From: Asaia krungthepensis NRIC 0535
GTDB lineage: Bacteria > Pseudomonadota > Alphaproteobacteria > Acetobacterales > Acetobacteraceae
Direction: 5' to 3'
Length of the DNA: 64,000 bases
Assembly (NCBI RefSeq): GCF_025995175.1
Contig: NZ_BAPV01000003.1
Coordinates: forward strand, 208,056 to 272,055
Position 1 is the stretch's first letter; each line of letters begins with the position of its first letter. The notes beneath the pieces were generated by a model that was not told the origin of the DNA, made no database searches, and saw only the letters and a program-made list of their open reading frames with translations. This document shows, one piece after another, positions 1 to 9,401 of the stretch. The translations under genes were made by a program, and so were the position numbers.

Positions 1-49
1 GAAGCGAGCCTGGCTTCCGGTGATCGATGGTGATGCGCTGCATGGTCAT
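1..49 (-). CDS. lipA: Probable lipoyl synthase, N-terminal fragment cut by the window edge
   Basis: An ATG two bases after the lpdA stop opens a frame without stops to the window edge, reading MTMQRITIDHRKPGSL. The dibasic/Pro-rich start resembles the N-terminus that precedes the HPEK segment of alphaproteobacterial LipA, and lipA often follows lpdA in this class. LipA is a radical-SAM enzyme that inserts the sulfurs of the lipoyl group used by the PDH subunits encoded just upstream. Only 16 codons are visible, so the identity rests mainly on position; it could be another short-spaced operon gene. Confidence 0.45.
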   Translation of the reverse strand, partial: MTMQRITIDHRKPGSL

Positions 50-51
50 GA

Positions 52-1455
52 CTAGAAGTGGAGTGCCCCACCCCAAGCTGCAAGAACCGATTCATGCATC
101 GTTTCCGAGATGGTCGGATGCGGGAAAACGGTTTCCTTGAGTTCGGCCTCGGTCAATTCGGAGGTGCGCGCGATGACGTAACCCTGGATCATCTCGGTGA
201 CCTCGGCCCCGATCATGTGCGCCCCCAAAAGCTCACCGGTTTCGGCGTCGAAAATGGTCTTGGTCAGACCGTCCGGCTCTCCCATGGCCAGCGCCTTGCC
301 GTTGGCCAGGAACGGAAAACGTCCGATCTTGAGCTTGCGTCCCGTCGCCTTGGCTTTCTCCTCGGTCAGTCCCACGGACGCGACCTGAGGGCGGCTATAG
401 GTGCACCCCGGGATGTTGAGCGGATGGAGCGGCTCGGGATCGTGCCCGGCAATCTTCTCGACGCAGATCACACCCTCATGGCTCGCCTTGTGCGCCAGCC
501 AAGGCGCGCCGGCCACGTCGCCAATGGCCCAGAGGCCGGGCTCGCCGGTGCGGCAGAACTCATCGACAATGATGTGGGTCTTGTCGATCTTGACCTTGGT
601 CTGCTCAAGACCGAGATCCTCGACATTCCCCACGATCCCGACAGCCAGAATCACCTTGTCCACCACCAGATCGGTCGTGCCCGAGGCTGTGGTGATCCGG
701 GTGGATACCGTTCCGTCCTTCTTCTCAAGCGGGCCGACCTTGGCGCCGGTCAGCACCTTGATGCCCTGCTTCTCGAAGGCCTTCTGAGCCATGGCGCTGA
801 TCTCGGCGTCCTCGGCGATCATGATACGGTCCGCCACCTCCGCGATGGTCACTTCCGCGCCCATGTTGCGATAGAAGGAGGCGAACTCGACGCCAATCGC
901 GCCGGACCCGATCACCAGGAGGCGCTTCGGCAGTTCCTTGGGCACCATCGCCTCGCGATAGGTCCAGACCAGTTCGCCATCGGGTTCGAGCCCAGGGAAG
1001 TGGCGGGCTCGGGCCCCTGTTGCCAGAATCACATCCGGCGCTGCGATACGGCCGGTCTCACTGCCATCCTTGGTGATGGCGACGACATGCGCCTTGCCAT
1101 CGCGCCCGGCGAGCTTCGCACGGCCGTCATAGACCCTGACCTTCGCCTTTTTCAGCAGGCCGGCCACGCCACGGGAAAGCTGGCGCGAGACAGAGCGTGA
1201 GCGGGCCACCACCTTCTCGATATCGAAGCTCACCTTCTCCGCGCTGAAACCGAACTCGGCAAGATTGTGGAGCTGATGGTTCAGTTCGGAGGCACGCAGC
1301 AACGCCTTTGTCGGGATGCAACCCCAGTTGAGGCAGATACCGCCCAGATGGGTGCTTTCCACCACCGCGACATTCTTGCCAAGCTGGGCGGCGCGCAGGG
1401 CAGCGACATACCCGCCCGGACCGCCACCGACGACGATCAGATCGAATTTGTCCAT
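52..1455 (-). CDS. lpdA: Dihydrolipoyl dehydrogenase (E3)
   Basis: Flavoprotein that reoxidises dihydrolipoyl groups of the pyruvate dehydrogenase complex with NAD+. The 467-residue length is normal. Visible features are the N-terminal FAD-binding glycine motif GGGPGG (about residues 10-15), the redox disulfide motif GGICLNWGCIPTK (Cys41 and Cys46), a second Rossmann motif GSGAIGVEFAS near residue 183, and the C-terminal catalytic His-Glu pair in HPTISE (His446, Glu451). It is the last gene of pdhA-pdhB-pdhC-lpdA, three bases after pdhC, so it is probably the E3 dedicated to PDH although it may also serve 2-oxoglutarate dehydrogenase. ATG start. Confidence 0.97.
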   Translation of the reverse strand: MDKFDLIVVGGGPGGYVAALRAAQLGKNVAVVESTHLGGICLNWGCIPTKALLRASELNHQLHNLAEFGFSAEKVSFDIEKVVARSRSVSRQLSRGVAGLLKKAKVRVYDGRAKLAGRDGKAHVVAITKDGSETGRIAAPDVILATGARARHFPGLEPDGELVWTYREAMVPKELPKRLLVIGSGAIGVEFASFYRNMGAEVTIAEVADRIMIAEDAEISAMAQKAFEKQGIKVLTGAKVGPLEKKDGTVSTRITTASGTTDLVVDKVILAVGIVGNVEDLGLEQTKVKIDKTHIIVDEFCRTGEPGLWAIGDVAGAPWLAHKASHEGVICVEKIAGHDPEPLHPLNIPGCTYSRPQVASVGLTEEKAKATGRKLKIGRFPFLANGKALAMGEPDGLTKTIFDAETGELLGAHMIGAEVTEMIQGYVIARTSELTEAELKETVFPHPTISETMHESVLAAWGGALHF

Positions 1456-1458
1456 GAC

Positions 1459-2745
1459 TCAGATCACCAGTGAATAGGGGTTTTGAACGATATCGCGCAG
1501 CGCGTTCAACCATTGGGCGCCCAGCGCACCATCGACGGCGCGATGATCGACCGAGAGCGTGGCCGTCATGACGGTTGCAACGGCAAGCTGGTCACCGCGC
1601 ACCACAGCGCGTTTTTCACCTGCGGCAATCGCCAGAATACCGGCCTGGGGCGGGTTGATGATGGCCGCAAACTCGCGCACGCCGAACATGCCCATATTCG
1701 AGATCGAGAAGGTGCCGCCCTGGAATTCCTCGGGCTTCAGCTTGCCGTCACGCGCACGTTTGGCCAGATCGCGGGCCTCGGCGCTGATTGCGCGCAGGGA
1801 TTTGCGGTCGGCCTGACGAATGATCGGGGTGATCAGACCATCGGGAATGGAGACTGCCATCGAGATATCGATCTCGGGGAAATGCAGCGTCTCTGCCTCG
1901 GTATACTGGACATTCAGACCCGGGCAGTCGCGCAGGGCAAGAGCCACAGCCTTGATCATCATGTCATTGACCGAGATCTTGAACTGCCCCTCTCCCTCGC
2001 TCGGCGAGGCCGCATTGAGCTTGGAACGCAGCGCGAGCAGCGCGTCGAGTTCGATATCCACCGAGACGTAGAAATGCGGGACGGTCTGCTTGGACTCGCT
2101 CAGGCGACGCGCAATGACCTTGCGCATAGACGAGTTGGGCACGCGCTTCGCTTCGGCGGGCGCCGTCACCGGAGCGGCTGCACCACCCGTGGTAGCAGGC
2201 TTTGCATTCTCGACGTCGCGACGAAGAATGCGCCCGTTCGGTCCTGTCCCCTTCAGCGATGAGAGGTCGATCCCCTTCTGCGACGCGATGCGGCGCGCGA
2301 GAGGCGATGCAAAAACGCGCTTGCCTGTGGGCCCAGCGACGGGCGCTGCCTGCGACGTCGAGGCAGCGGACTGGGCGGGAGCGGACTGGGCCGAAGTGGA
2401 TTGAGCCGGAGCGGCCGGGGTAGAAGCGGGCTGGGCAGCGGTTTGCGGTGCGGGTTCGGCCTTTTTTGCAGCTGGCGCGTCGACCGCATCCGGCACGGCT
2501 TCGCCCTCGTCGACCAGGATAGCGATGGGTGAGTTGACCTTCACCCCCTCGCTGCCTTCAGGAACGACGATACGCCCAAGAATGCCTTCATCGACGGCCT
2601 CGACTTCCATCGTGGCCTTGTCTGTCTCGATCTCGGCAATCAGATCGCCCGATTTGACCGTGTCGCCTTCCTTCTTCAGCCAGCGCGAGAGGGTTCCCTC
2701 GGTCATGGTCGGAGAAAGAGCGGGCATCAGGATATTGGTAGCCAT
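1459..2745 (-). CDS. pdhC: Pyruvate dehydrogenase E2, dihydrolipoamide acetyltransferase
   Basis: Core of the pyruvate dehydrogenase complex; transfers the acetyl group from lipoate to CoA. One N-terminal lipoyl domain carries the lipoylated lysine in [10 protein letters not shown] (Lys43). An Ala/Pro-rich flexible linker (about residues 95-140) leads to a peripheral subunit-binding domain ([10 protein letters not shown] ... [10 protein letters not shown], about 145-178), then the catalytic domain ending with the active-site motif DHRAVDG (His401, Asp405). 428 residues with a single lipoyl domain is usual for Alphaproteobacteria. It sits 12 bases after pdhB and 3 bases before lpdA, in one operon. 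Confidence 0.97.
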   Translation of the reverse strand: MATNILMPALSPTMTEGTLSRWLKKEGDTVKSGDLIAEIETDKATMEVEAVDEGILGRIVVPEGSEGVKVNSPIAILVDEGEAVPDAVDAPAAKKAEPAPQTAAQPASTPAAPAQSTSAQSAPAQSAASTSQAAPVAGPTGKRVFASPLARRIASQKGIDLSSLKGTGPNGRILRRDVENAKPATTGGAAAPVTAPAEAKRVPNSSMRKVIARRLSESKQTVPHFYVSVDIELDALLALRSKLNAASPSEGEGQFKISVNDMMIKAVALALRDCPGLNVQYTEAETLHFPEIDISMAVSIPDGLITPIIRQADRKSLRAISAEARDLAKRARDGKLKPEEFQGGTFSISNMGMFGVREFAAIINPPQAGILAIAAGEKRAVVRGDQLAVATVMTATLSVDHRAVDGALGAQWLNALRDIVQNPYSLVI

Positions 2746-2757
2746 GGTCGCAGCCCC

Positions 2758-4104
2758 TCAGAACAGTTTGCGAACCGCGTCCACCACCCAGTCAGGCTGC
2801 GGAAGCGCATGTTTCTCAAGATTGGCGGCGTAGGGCAGCGGGATATCCAGACCGCAAACGCGCGCAGGCGGGGCATCGAGATAATCGAATGCCTGCTCAC
2901 AGGCCACCGTGCAGATCTCGGCACCGATACCGGCGACGGGCCAACCTTCCTCGACGGATACGATACGGCTCGTCTTCTTCACGCTATTGATGATCGTCTC
3001 GGTATCCAGGGGACGGATGGTGCGCAGGTTGATCACCTCGGCCTCGATCCCCTGTTCTGCCAGCTTCGCAGCGGCTTCGAGCGCCACACCCACCATGATC
3101 GAGAACGCGACCAGCGTCACATCCTTGCCTTCACGCTCGATCTTGGCCTTGCCGATGGGCAGGATGAAGTCTTCATCCACCGGGCACGGGAATTTCTGAC
3201 CGTAAAGAATCTCGTTTTCGAGCACGATCACCGGGTTTGGATCGCGAATAGCGGCGCGGAGCAGACCCTTGGCATCCTCCGACGACCACGGGGCAACAAC
3301 CTTCAGTCCGGGCACATGAGCGTACCAGCTGGCATAACACTGTGAGTGCTGAGCGCCGACACGTGCCGCAGCGCCGTTCGGGCCACGGAACACGATGGGA
3401 CAGCCCATCTGGCCGCCGGACATGTAAAGCGTCTTGGCGGCGGAATTAATGATATGGTCGATGGCCTGCATGGCAAAATTCATGGTCATGAATTCCACAA
3501 TCGGCTTGAGACCTGTCAGCGCCGCGCCGACCGCCATGCCGGTAAAGCCATGCTCCGTGATCGGCGTATCGATGATGCGACGCTCGCCGAATTCATCGAG
3601 CAGACCCTGGCTGATCTTGTAGGCGCCCTGATACTGGGCGACTTCCTCGCCAAGCAGGAACACATCGTCATCACGGCGCAGCTCAGCGGCCATCGCATCA
3701 CGCAGGGCTTCACGCACCGTGATGACCGAGGTCTCTCCCCATTCGCGGTCCGGTGTCGCCACCAGCTCCTGCGGCTTCTGGGGGGCTTTCTCCTCAACCG
3801 CGGTCTGGACCGGGGTCGCCTGGGCTGGGGCCGGGCCGTTTTCCAGCGCCGAGATATCCTCGCCTTCTTCTGCGATGATCGCGATCTGCGTGTTCACAGC
3901 GACGTTTTCGGTGCCTTCTGGCACGAGAATTTTCGCCAGGATACCGCTATCGACTGCCTCGACTTCCATCGTCGCCTTGTCGGTTTCGATCTCGGCAATG
4001 ACGTCGCCTGAATTGATCTTGTCACCCGCCTTGCGGGTCCATTTCGAGATCGTGCCTTCGGTCATGGTAGGCGAAAGTGCCGGCATGAGAACAGGAGCGG
4101 CCAT
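2758..4104 (-). CDS. pdhB: Pyruvate dehydrogenase E1 beta subunit with N-terminal lipoyl domain
   Basis: Beta chain of the thiamine-diphosphate E1 heterotetramer. At 448 residues it is longer than a plain E1-beta (about 330) because residues 1-80 form a lipoyl domain nearly identical to that of the adjacent E2 ([12 protein letters not shown], Lys43 in [10 protein letters not shown]), followed by a Pro/Ala/Gln linker and the E1-beta domain from about residue 123. The fusion is well known in Alphaproteobacteria and gives the complex extra swinging arms. It begins three bases after pdhA stops, implying translational coupling. Confidence 0.97.
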   Translation of the reverse strand: MAAPVLMPALSPTMTEGTISKWTRKAGDKINSGDVIAEIETDKATMEVEAVDSGILAKILVPEGTENVAVNTQIAIIAEEGEDISALENGPAPAQATPVQTAVEEKAPQKPQELVATPDREWGETSVITVREALRDAMAAELRRDDDVFLLGEEVAQYQGAYKISQGLLDEFGERRIIDTPITEHGFTGMAVGAALTGLKPIVEFMTMNFAMQAIDHIINSAAKTLYMSGGQMGCPIVFRGPNGAAARVGAQHSQCYASWYAHVPGLKVVAPWSSEDAKGLLRAAIRDPNPVIVLENEILYGQKFPCPVDEDFILPIGKAKIEREGKDVTLVAFSIMVGVALEAAAKLAEQGIEAEVINLRTIRPLDTETIINSVKKTSRIVSVEEGWPVAGIGAEICTVACEQAFDYLDAPPARVCGLDIPLPYAANLEKHALPQPDWVVDAVRKLF

Positions 4105-4107
4105 GAC

Positions 4108-5130
4108 TTACGCCTCCACCAGAATATCGGTCCAGAGTTCAGAGAGATCGGGCTCAGGGCTGTTCTGCGCGAACTCCGCAGCGTCATTGACGATCTGCTT
4201 CACTTCGGCGTCGATCTCCTTGAACGCCTCGTCCGTCGTGCCCTTCTCGGACAGGAGCTTGTGCAGCGCCTCGATCGGGTCACGCGTGCGGCGCATTTCC
4301 TCAACTTCCGAGCGGTCGCGATAGCGTGCCGGATCGGACATTGAGTGGCCACGATAACGATAGGTTTCCATCTCGAGCAGGAATGGCCCCTTGCCCGCAC
4401 GGCAATGAGCGACGGCCTCCTGGGCCGCCTCATGCACGGCGAACAGATCCATGCCGTCTACCTTGCGTCCCGGAATTTTCCAGGGGGCGCCGATCTGCGA
4501 GAGATCATGCGCGGCGGCGCTGGAGCGCTCGACGCTGGTGCCCATGCCGTAGCGGTTATTCTCGATCACATAGATGCAGGGCAGCTTGTGCAGGGCAGCG
4601 AGATTGAAACTCTCATAGACCTGACCCTGCTGGGCTGCGCCTTCACCAAAATAGGCCACGCCTACCTCGTCGGTGCCGCGATACTTGTTGGCGAAAGCCA
4701 GGCCCGTGCCGATAGCGACCTGCGCGCCGACGATGCCGTGACCGCCATAAAAGTTCTTCTCGCGCGAGAACATGTGCATGGAGCCGCCCTTGCCATGCGA
4801 ATAGCCGTCCTTGCGTCCGGTCAGCTCGGCCATCACGCCGCCCGGGCTCATGCCCATCATCAGCATATGGGCGTGATCGCGATAGGAGGTCACGATCTTG
4901 TCGCCTGGCTTCATGGCCAGCGACATACCGACAATCACAGCTTCCTGGCCGATATAAAGATGGCAGAAACCGCCGATCAGTCCCATGCCGTAAAGCTGCC
5001 CTGCCTTTTCCTCAAAGCGACGCAGCAGGAGCATATCGCGATATGCCGTGCGCACTGTCTCCAAAGGCAGGATCGGTCCGTTATGATCAGCGAGCGGCTG
5101 AGCCGCTCCCTTATGGGCTTTGCCGGACAT
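4108..5130 (-). CDS. pdhA: Pyruvate dehydrogenase E1 alpha subunit
   Basis: Alpha chain of E1, which decarboxylates pyruvate on thiamine diphosphate and acetylates the lipoyl groups. The ThDP/Mg motif runs from GEGAAQQG to ENNRYGMG, and the phosphorylation-loop equivalent RYRGHSMSDPARYR is present. I start at the ATG giving MSGKAHKG (340 residues): AGGAGA lies eight bases upstream, and the longer in-frame ATG at 5211 would run through the palindromic control region. First gene of the PDH operon. Confidence 0.95.
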   Translation of the reverse strand: MSGKAHKGAAQPLADHNGPILPLETVRTAYRDMLLLRRFEEKAGQLYGMGLIGGFCHLYIGQEAVIVGMSLAMKPGDKIVTSYRDHAHMLMMGMSPGGVMAELTGRKDGYSHGKGGSMHMFSREKNFYGGHGIVGAQVAIGTGLAFANKYRGTDEVGVAYFGEGAAQQGQVYESFNLAALHKLPCIYVIENNRYGMGTSVERSSAAAHDLSQIGAPWKIPGRKVDGMDLFAVHEAAQEAVAHCRAGKGPFLLEMETYRYRGHSMSDPARYRDRSEVEEMRRTRDPIEALHKLLSEKGTTDEAFKEIDAEVKQIVNDAAEFAQNSPEPDLSELWTDILVEA

Positions 5131-5155
5131 GCTGAGGTTCTCCTGAGCCAGACTG

Positions 5156-5203
5156 TTGCGCCAAGCGCAATTCTGGGACCGGTATTTACCAGTCCCGTTG
5201 CGC
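5156..5203. promoter_or_regulatory. Palindrome cluster in the pdhA control region
   Basis: Between the trpC stop (5235) and the pdhA start (5130) lies a near-perfect 22-base palindrome at 5175-5196: arms GGGACCGGTA and TACCAGTCCC, 2-base spacer, one mismatch. It is flanked by three TTGCGC half-sites, at 5156-5161 (TTGCGC), 5165-5170 (GCGCAA) and 5198-5203 (TTGCGC); the first two form a palindrome with a CAA spacer. Such nested dyads suggest operators for a dimeric regulator of the PDH operon. The GGT..ACC core recalls GntR-family sites such as PdhR, but the match is loose. A T-less terminator hairpin for trpC is the alternative. Confidence 0.5.
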
Positions 5204-5234
5204 AAGTCCACAACCCAGGCTGTTAATATGTGCG

Positions 5235-6146
5235 TTAGAGAGTCCCGAGAAGGCGACGGGCAGCCAGGCCCGGGTCCTCTTCTCGCAATAGACTTTCACC
5301 GACGAGCACACCACTTGCGCCGACTTCACCAACGCGCTGCACATCTTCGAGAGTACGAATACCACTCTCTGAAACGAGGATGCGATCGGGCGGCACCAGC
5401 GGAGCGAGCTTCGCTGTGGTGTCGAGATCGGTCACGAGCGTGCGCAGATTGCGGTTGTTGATGCCAATCAGCGAGGTATCGAGCGCCAGAGCGCGGTTGA
5501 GCTCTGCCTCGTCATGCACTTCGCACAACACATCCATGTCGAGTCCGCGCGCGAGCCCGATCAGCTCTGCCGCCTCGGGGTCCGTCAGGGCCGAAAGAAT
5601 GATGAGGATGCAATCCGCCCCGATCAGGCGGCTTTCATGAACCTGCCATGGCTCGAGGATGAAATCCTTGCGCAGGATCGGCAGCGGGGTGATTTCCTTG
5701 ACGGCCTTGAGGTCCTCGATGGAGCCATGAAAGCAGGGCCCCTCGGTCAGGATCGACAGGCAGATCGCGCCCGCCGCCTCATAGGATTTGGCAATGCCCA
5801 CCGGGTCGTAATCGGGACGCAGGATACCGGCAGAAGGCGAAGCCTTCTTTATTTCGGCAATCAGGCCAACGCGACGATCCGCCGCCATCTGCTTGAGTGC
5901 CTGCCCGAACCCGCGTGTCGGGACGTTCACCTCGCGCGCGCGTGCCGTGATCTCCTTGAGCGGCATGATCAGGGAACGCTGCTCGACGTCGATCCGCGTG
6001 CGCGCGCAGATCCGCGCCAGAACATCTGGCATGTCCAGACCGGACACAGGCAAGGAGGGTTCATCCTGCACAACGGTTCCCGGCACCTTCACATCGGGAA
6101 AACCGGCTGGCGTGTCGTGTGTAGGGGCGGCAGAAAATTCAGTCAT
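5235..6146 (-). CDS. trpC: Indole-3-glycerol phosphate synthase
   Basis: Closes the indole ring in tryptophan biosynthesis. The TIM-barrel motifs are clear: EIKKASPSAG, LSILTEGPCFHGS, LRKDFILEPWQ, INNRNLRT and VSESGI. The start used (6146) overlaps the trpD stop by four bases (ATGA) and has AGG six bases upstream, giving 303 residues. This adds about 38 residues to the usual length (about 265); the conserved part begins at MPDVLARICARTR, where an alternative ATG at 6032 exists without a good ribosome-binding site. Last gene of ppiD-trpE-trpG-trpD-trpC. Confidence 0.95.
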   Translation of the reverse strand: MTEFSAAPTHDTPAGFPDVKVPGTVVQDEPSLPVSGLDMPDVLARICARTRIDVEQRSLIMPLKEITARAREVNVPTRGFGQALKQMAADRRVGLIAEIKKASPSAGILRPDYDPVGIAKSYEAAGAICLSILTEGPCFHGSIEDLKAVKEITPLPILRKDFILEPWQVHESRLIGADCILIILSALTDPEAAELIGLARGLDMDVLCEVHDEAELNRALALDTSLIGINNRNLRTLVTDLDTTAKLAPLVPPDRILVSESGIRTLEDVQRVGEVGASGVLVGESLLREEDPGLAARRLLGTL

Positions 6147-7261
6147 GATAAGCCTGACGTCTGGATCATGTGAGGAGAATGCGCCGTTTCGGCAGGGTGA
6201 TGGGGCCCTTGCTGGGCGTGGACGAGAGCAGAAAGCGCCAGACCCGTATCGATGGCATGAGCAGCCAGTTCGACATTCCTGCGCAGGAGAGTGGGGACGA
6301 TCAGCGCGTTTTCAAGAATGGGAGATTGTCCCGAGACATGAAGCGCCACGGCGCTGTTCAGGAGAACCGTGTCCCTATAGGCTCCGGCCTGTCCCGAGAG
6401 CATGTCGAGCAACTTGCTGGCATTATGGGCGGGGTCGCCGCCGGCAATCGCGGCGATCGGCCGATGGGGCAGCCCGGCCATGTCGGGAGTCAGGATAAGC
6501 TCAAGAAAGCGCCCGTCATCCCAGGCCTGGATATGGGAGAGCCCGGCCAGAGTGATCTCGTCGCTTCCGCCGAGATCGGTCTCTCCATGAACAGCCCAGA
6601 CACGTTCGGCCCCGAGCGTGGCGAGCGTTTCGACAACCGGACGCAACCAGCGCGCGTCATAGAGGCCGATCATCTGCCGACGCACCTGAGCTGGATTGCA
6701 TAGGGGTCCGATCAGATTGAAGATGGTGCGAAAACCGAGCGCACCACGCACTGGGGCGGCATGGCGCATCGCAGGGTGATGGAGCGGCGCGGCCAGAAAC
6801 GCCAGACGTCCTTCGCGCAGGCGGCGTGATTGCTCGTCAAGGTCGTGGCAAGGCTCGATGCCGAGCGCCATAAGCGTGTCGGTCGCCCCCGCCCGCGAGG
6901 AAAGCGCCCGGTTGCCATGCTTGGCCACAGGAACACCCAGCCCCGCGAGAACGAAAGCGACCGCGGTGGAAACGTTCAGCGTACCGAGCCCGTCTCCGCC
7001 AGTCCCGCAGACATCCATCGCATCTTCAGGTGGATCGGGCAGTATCGTCATGCAGGCGCGTACGGCGCGCACGGCGCCGCTCAGCTCATCGACAGTCTCG
7101 CCTCTCAGACGAAGCGCCATGAGAATGGCGGCCAGTTGCTCGGGAGGAACTTCGCCCCGCATGATGAGGGTGAAGAGTTTCTCGGTCTCCTCCCCTGTCA
7201 GGCGCCGCCCCTCGGCAAGACGCGTCATGACCTGTTTGAGGCGACCTGACTGCATATCCAT
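6143..7261 (-). CDS. trpD: Anthranilate phosphoribosyltransferase
   Basis: Transfers the phosphoribosyl group from PRPP to anthranilate, the second step of the tryptophan branch. The PRPP-binding motif DVCGTGGDGLGTLNVST and the HGNRALSSRAG segment are both intact, as is FRTIFNLIGPLCNP. The length (372) is slightly above the usual 340-350 because of a C-terminal tail. The ATG directly follows the trpG stop with no gap, and the end overlaps trpC by four bases, so trpG-trpD-trpC should be translationally coupled. Confidence 0.96.
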   Translation of the reverse strand: MDMQSGRLKQVMTRLAEGRRLTGEETEKLFTLIMRGEVPPEQLAAILMALRLRGETVDELSGAVRAVRACMTILPDPPEDAMDVCGTGGDGLGTLNVSTAVAFVLAGLGVPVAKHGNRALSSRAGATDTLMALGIEPCHDLDEQSRRLREGRLAFLAAPLHHPAMRHAAPVRGALGFRTIFNLIGPLCNPAQVRRQMIGLYDARWLRPVVETLATLGAERVWAVHGETDLGGSDEITLAGLSHIQAWDDGRFLELILTPDMAGLPHRPIAAIAGGDPAHNASKLLDMLSGQAGAYRDTVLLNSAVALHVSGQSPILENALIVPTLLRRNVELAAHAIDTGLALSALVHAQQGPHHPAETAHSPHMIQTSGLS

Positions 7262-7858
7262 TCAGGCGGCTTGTCTTTTCTGGCGCGCATTCCGGGCGAT
7301 ATTCAGGAAATTCGCCAGCATCATCTGCCCGTCTTCGGAGGCGATGCTCTCGGGATGGAACTGCACACCATGGACCGGAAGCGTACGGTGGCGCACCCCC
7401 ATGACAACCCCGTCCTGAGCACGGGCATTGACGACCAGCGTATCGGGGATCGTCTCGGGCGCCAGGGTCAGGCTGTGATAGCGTGTGGCCTGGGTCGGGC
7501 TCGCAAGGCCATGGAAAAGACCCGTGCCGTCATGGCTGATGGCATCGACCTTGCCATGCATCGGCTTGGGCGCGCGAACGACGGTCGCACCGAAGACCTG
7601 GCCAATTGCCTGATGACCGAGACAGACACCGAGTACAGGAAGAAGCGGCGCCGCAGCCTCGATCAGGGCGCAGCAGATACCTGCCTCGTTGGGAGAGCAT
7701 GGGCCGGGCGAAATCACGATGGCCTCAGGCTTGAGCGCGAGCGCCTCCTCAACAGTCAGCGCATCATTGCGGTGCACATCGCAGGTCTCGCCCAGTGCGC
7801 CGAAATGATGCACGAGATTGAAGGTGAAACTGTCGTAATTGTCGATCAGCAATATCAT
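7262..7858 (-). CDS. trpG: Anthranilate synthase component II (glutamine amidotransferase)
   Basis: Supplies ammonia from glutamine to TrpE. The class I amidotransferase nucleophile lies in GVCLGHQAIGQ, the catalytic His-Glu in GVQFHPESI. I choose the ATG giving MILLIDNYDSFTFNL, the conserved N-terminus of the family (198 residues). The longer frame, starting at 8050, would run into trpE. The gap to trpE is 58 bases and holds no recognisable leader peptide. Confidence 0.95.
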   Translation of the reverse strand: MILLIDNYDSFTFNLVHHFGALGETCDVHRNDALTVEEALALKPEAIVISPGPCSPNEAGICCALIEAAAPLLPVLGVCLGHQAIGQVFGATVVRAPKPMHGKVDAISHDGTGLFHGLASPTQATRYHSLTLAPETIPDTLVVNARAQDGVVMGVRHRTLPVHGVQFHPESIASEDGQMMLANFLNIARNARQKRQAA

Positions 7859-7916
7859 GGCACTAAGATGGCGTTGTCTCGAGAGAAGGTCAAATTCCGT
7901 TACATGGACCGGGGCT

Positions 7917-9401
7917 TCAGACCCCGATCTCCGCAGCCTGCTGGACGGCCAGTTCCGCCGCTCGGAAAATGGCGCGCGACTTATGTCGCGTTTCCATTTC
8001 CTCGCTTGCAGGGTCGCTATCGGCAACCACACCGCACCCGGCCTGAACATACATGCGGCCCTTGTTCAGAATGGCCATACGCAGCCCGATGCAGGTATCC
8101 ATATCGCCATCGACACCGATATAGCCGATGCACCCCGAATAAGGACCTCGACGCGTCACCTCGAGTTCGTCGATAATTTCCATCGCACGGATCTTGGGCG
8201 CGCCGGTAAGGGTTCCCGCCGGGAAGGCCGCGCTCAGCGCATCCAGGGCATCGCATTCCGGGCGGATCTGGCCCTGCACCGTCGATGAAATGTGCATGAC
8301 ATGACTGTAACGCTCGACCACGAAGGACGAGGGCACGGTGACCGACCCCATGAGGGCGACACGGCCCACGTCGTTGCGCCCCAGATCGATCAGCATCAGA
8401 TGTTCGGCGCGCTCCTTCTGGTCAGCCAGAAGCTCGGCCTCGAGTCGTTCATCGGCTTCGCGATCTGCCCCGCGCGGGCGCGTTCCTGCCAGCGGACGTA
8501 CCGTCACCACACCCTCGCGCAATCTCACCAGAATTTCCGGCGACGATCCGACGAGCGAAAAGCCGTTCATTTCGACAAGAAACAGGAACGGCGCCGGATT
8601 GACGCGTCTCAGCGAACGATAAAGCGCGAGTGCCGGAAGTGGAAAATCCGTCTCGAAGCGCTGACTGGGGACGATCTGGAATGCATCACCGGCCGCAATA
8701 TAGTCCTGGGCAAGACGCACCTTGTCCATGAAAACCTCGCTCGACATCGTCGAGCGCGGGGCTTCGAGCTGCGTTCCCGCGGCGAGAACGGGGGCATCAT
8801 CCAGAGGGGCTGCGACGAGGGCATGTCTTGCACGATCGAGCAGCGCCTGCGCCTCATCACGCGTCATACCGCCGTCATGCAGCGGCACGGCCAGATGAAG
8901 CTCATCACGAACCGAGTCGAAAACAGCGAAGAGCCCCGGGCGCATCATGACGCCATCGGGAAGATTCAGATCATCGGGAGGGGCGTCCGGCAACACCTCC
9001 ATCTGACGCACCATATCGTATCCGAGATAGCCGAAGATCCCACCAATCATCGTCGGGAGATTTTCTGGCAGCATCGCGCGGTTCTCATTCACCAGCCGAC
9101 GCAGAGATACGAGGGGCTTCTCGTCAGTATTGACAAAGCTGGAGGCCGTGTCGAAAGGCGCCTTATTGATCGAGGCGACCCCGTGAGCACAGCGCCACAC
9201 CAGATCCGGCAACAGGGCGATCACCGAGTAACGCCCCCTCGCCGCGCCGCCCTCGACGCTCTCGAAAAGCAGCCGGTAAGGGCGGTGGGTTTTCCCGGCC
9301 TCATCGGTCAGAGACGGCACGAGGGAAGAGAGCTTCATGAATGCCGAGACGGGCGTCAGAAGATCCGCCGCCTCGATGCTGGTGAGGAAATCGGTCGTCA
9401 T
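7917..9401 (-). CDS. trpE: Anthranilate synthase component I
   Basis: Converts chorismate to anthranilate with ammonia from TrpG. The chorismate-binding domain shows AGDAFQIVPSQRF, RPLAGTRPRGADREAD, LMLIDLGRNDVGRV, FPAGTLTGAPKIRAMEII and the terminal QAGCGVVADSDP segment. An LLESVEGG-type motif (RLLFESVEGGAARGRYS) near residues 44-60 probably marks the tryptophan feedback site. 494 residues is typical of the separate (unfused) TrpE. It overlaps the ppiD stop by four bases, so transcription comes through ppiD and there is no room for a classical trp attenuator. Confidence 0.96.
   Translation of the reverse strand: MTTDFLTSIEAADLLTPVSAFMKLSSLVPSLTDEAGKTHRPYRLLFESVEGGAARGRYSVIALLPDLVWRCAHGVASINKAPFDTASSFVNTDEKPLVSLRRLVNENRAMLPENLPTMIGGIFGYLGYDMVRQMEVLPDAPPDDLNLPDGVMMRPGLFAVFDSVRDELHLAVPLHDGGMTRDEAQALLDRARHALVAAPLDDAPVLAAGTQLEAPRSTMSSEVFMDKVRLAQDYIAAGDAFQIVPSQRFETDFPLPALALYRSLRRVNPAPFLFLVEMNGFSLVGSSPEILVRLREGVVTVRPLAGTRPRGADREADERLEAELLADQKERAEHLMLIDLGRNDVGRVALMGSVTVPSSFVVERYSHVMHISSTVQGQIRPECDALDALSAAFPAGTLTGAPKIRAMEIIDELEVTRRGPYSGCIGYIGVDGDMDTCIGLRMAILNKGRMYVQAGCGVVADSDPASEEMETRHKSRAIFRAAELAVQQAAEIGV

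Noticed and set aside
7859..7916. trp attenuator or leader peptide between trpE and trpG
   Set aside because: Only 58 bases, with no Trp-rich short frame or alternative hairpins; trpE itself overlaps ppiD.
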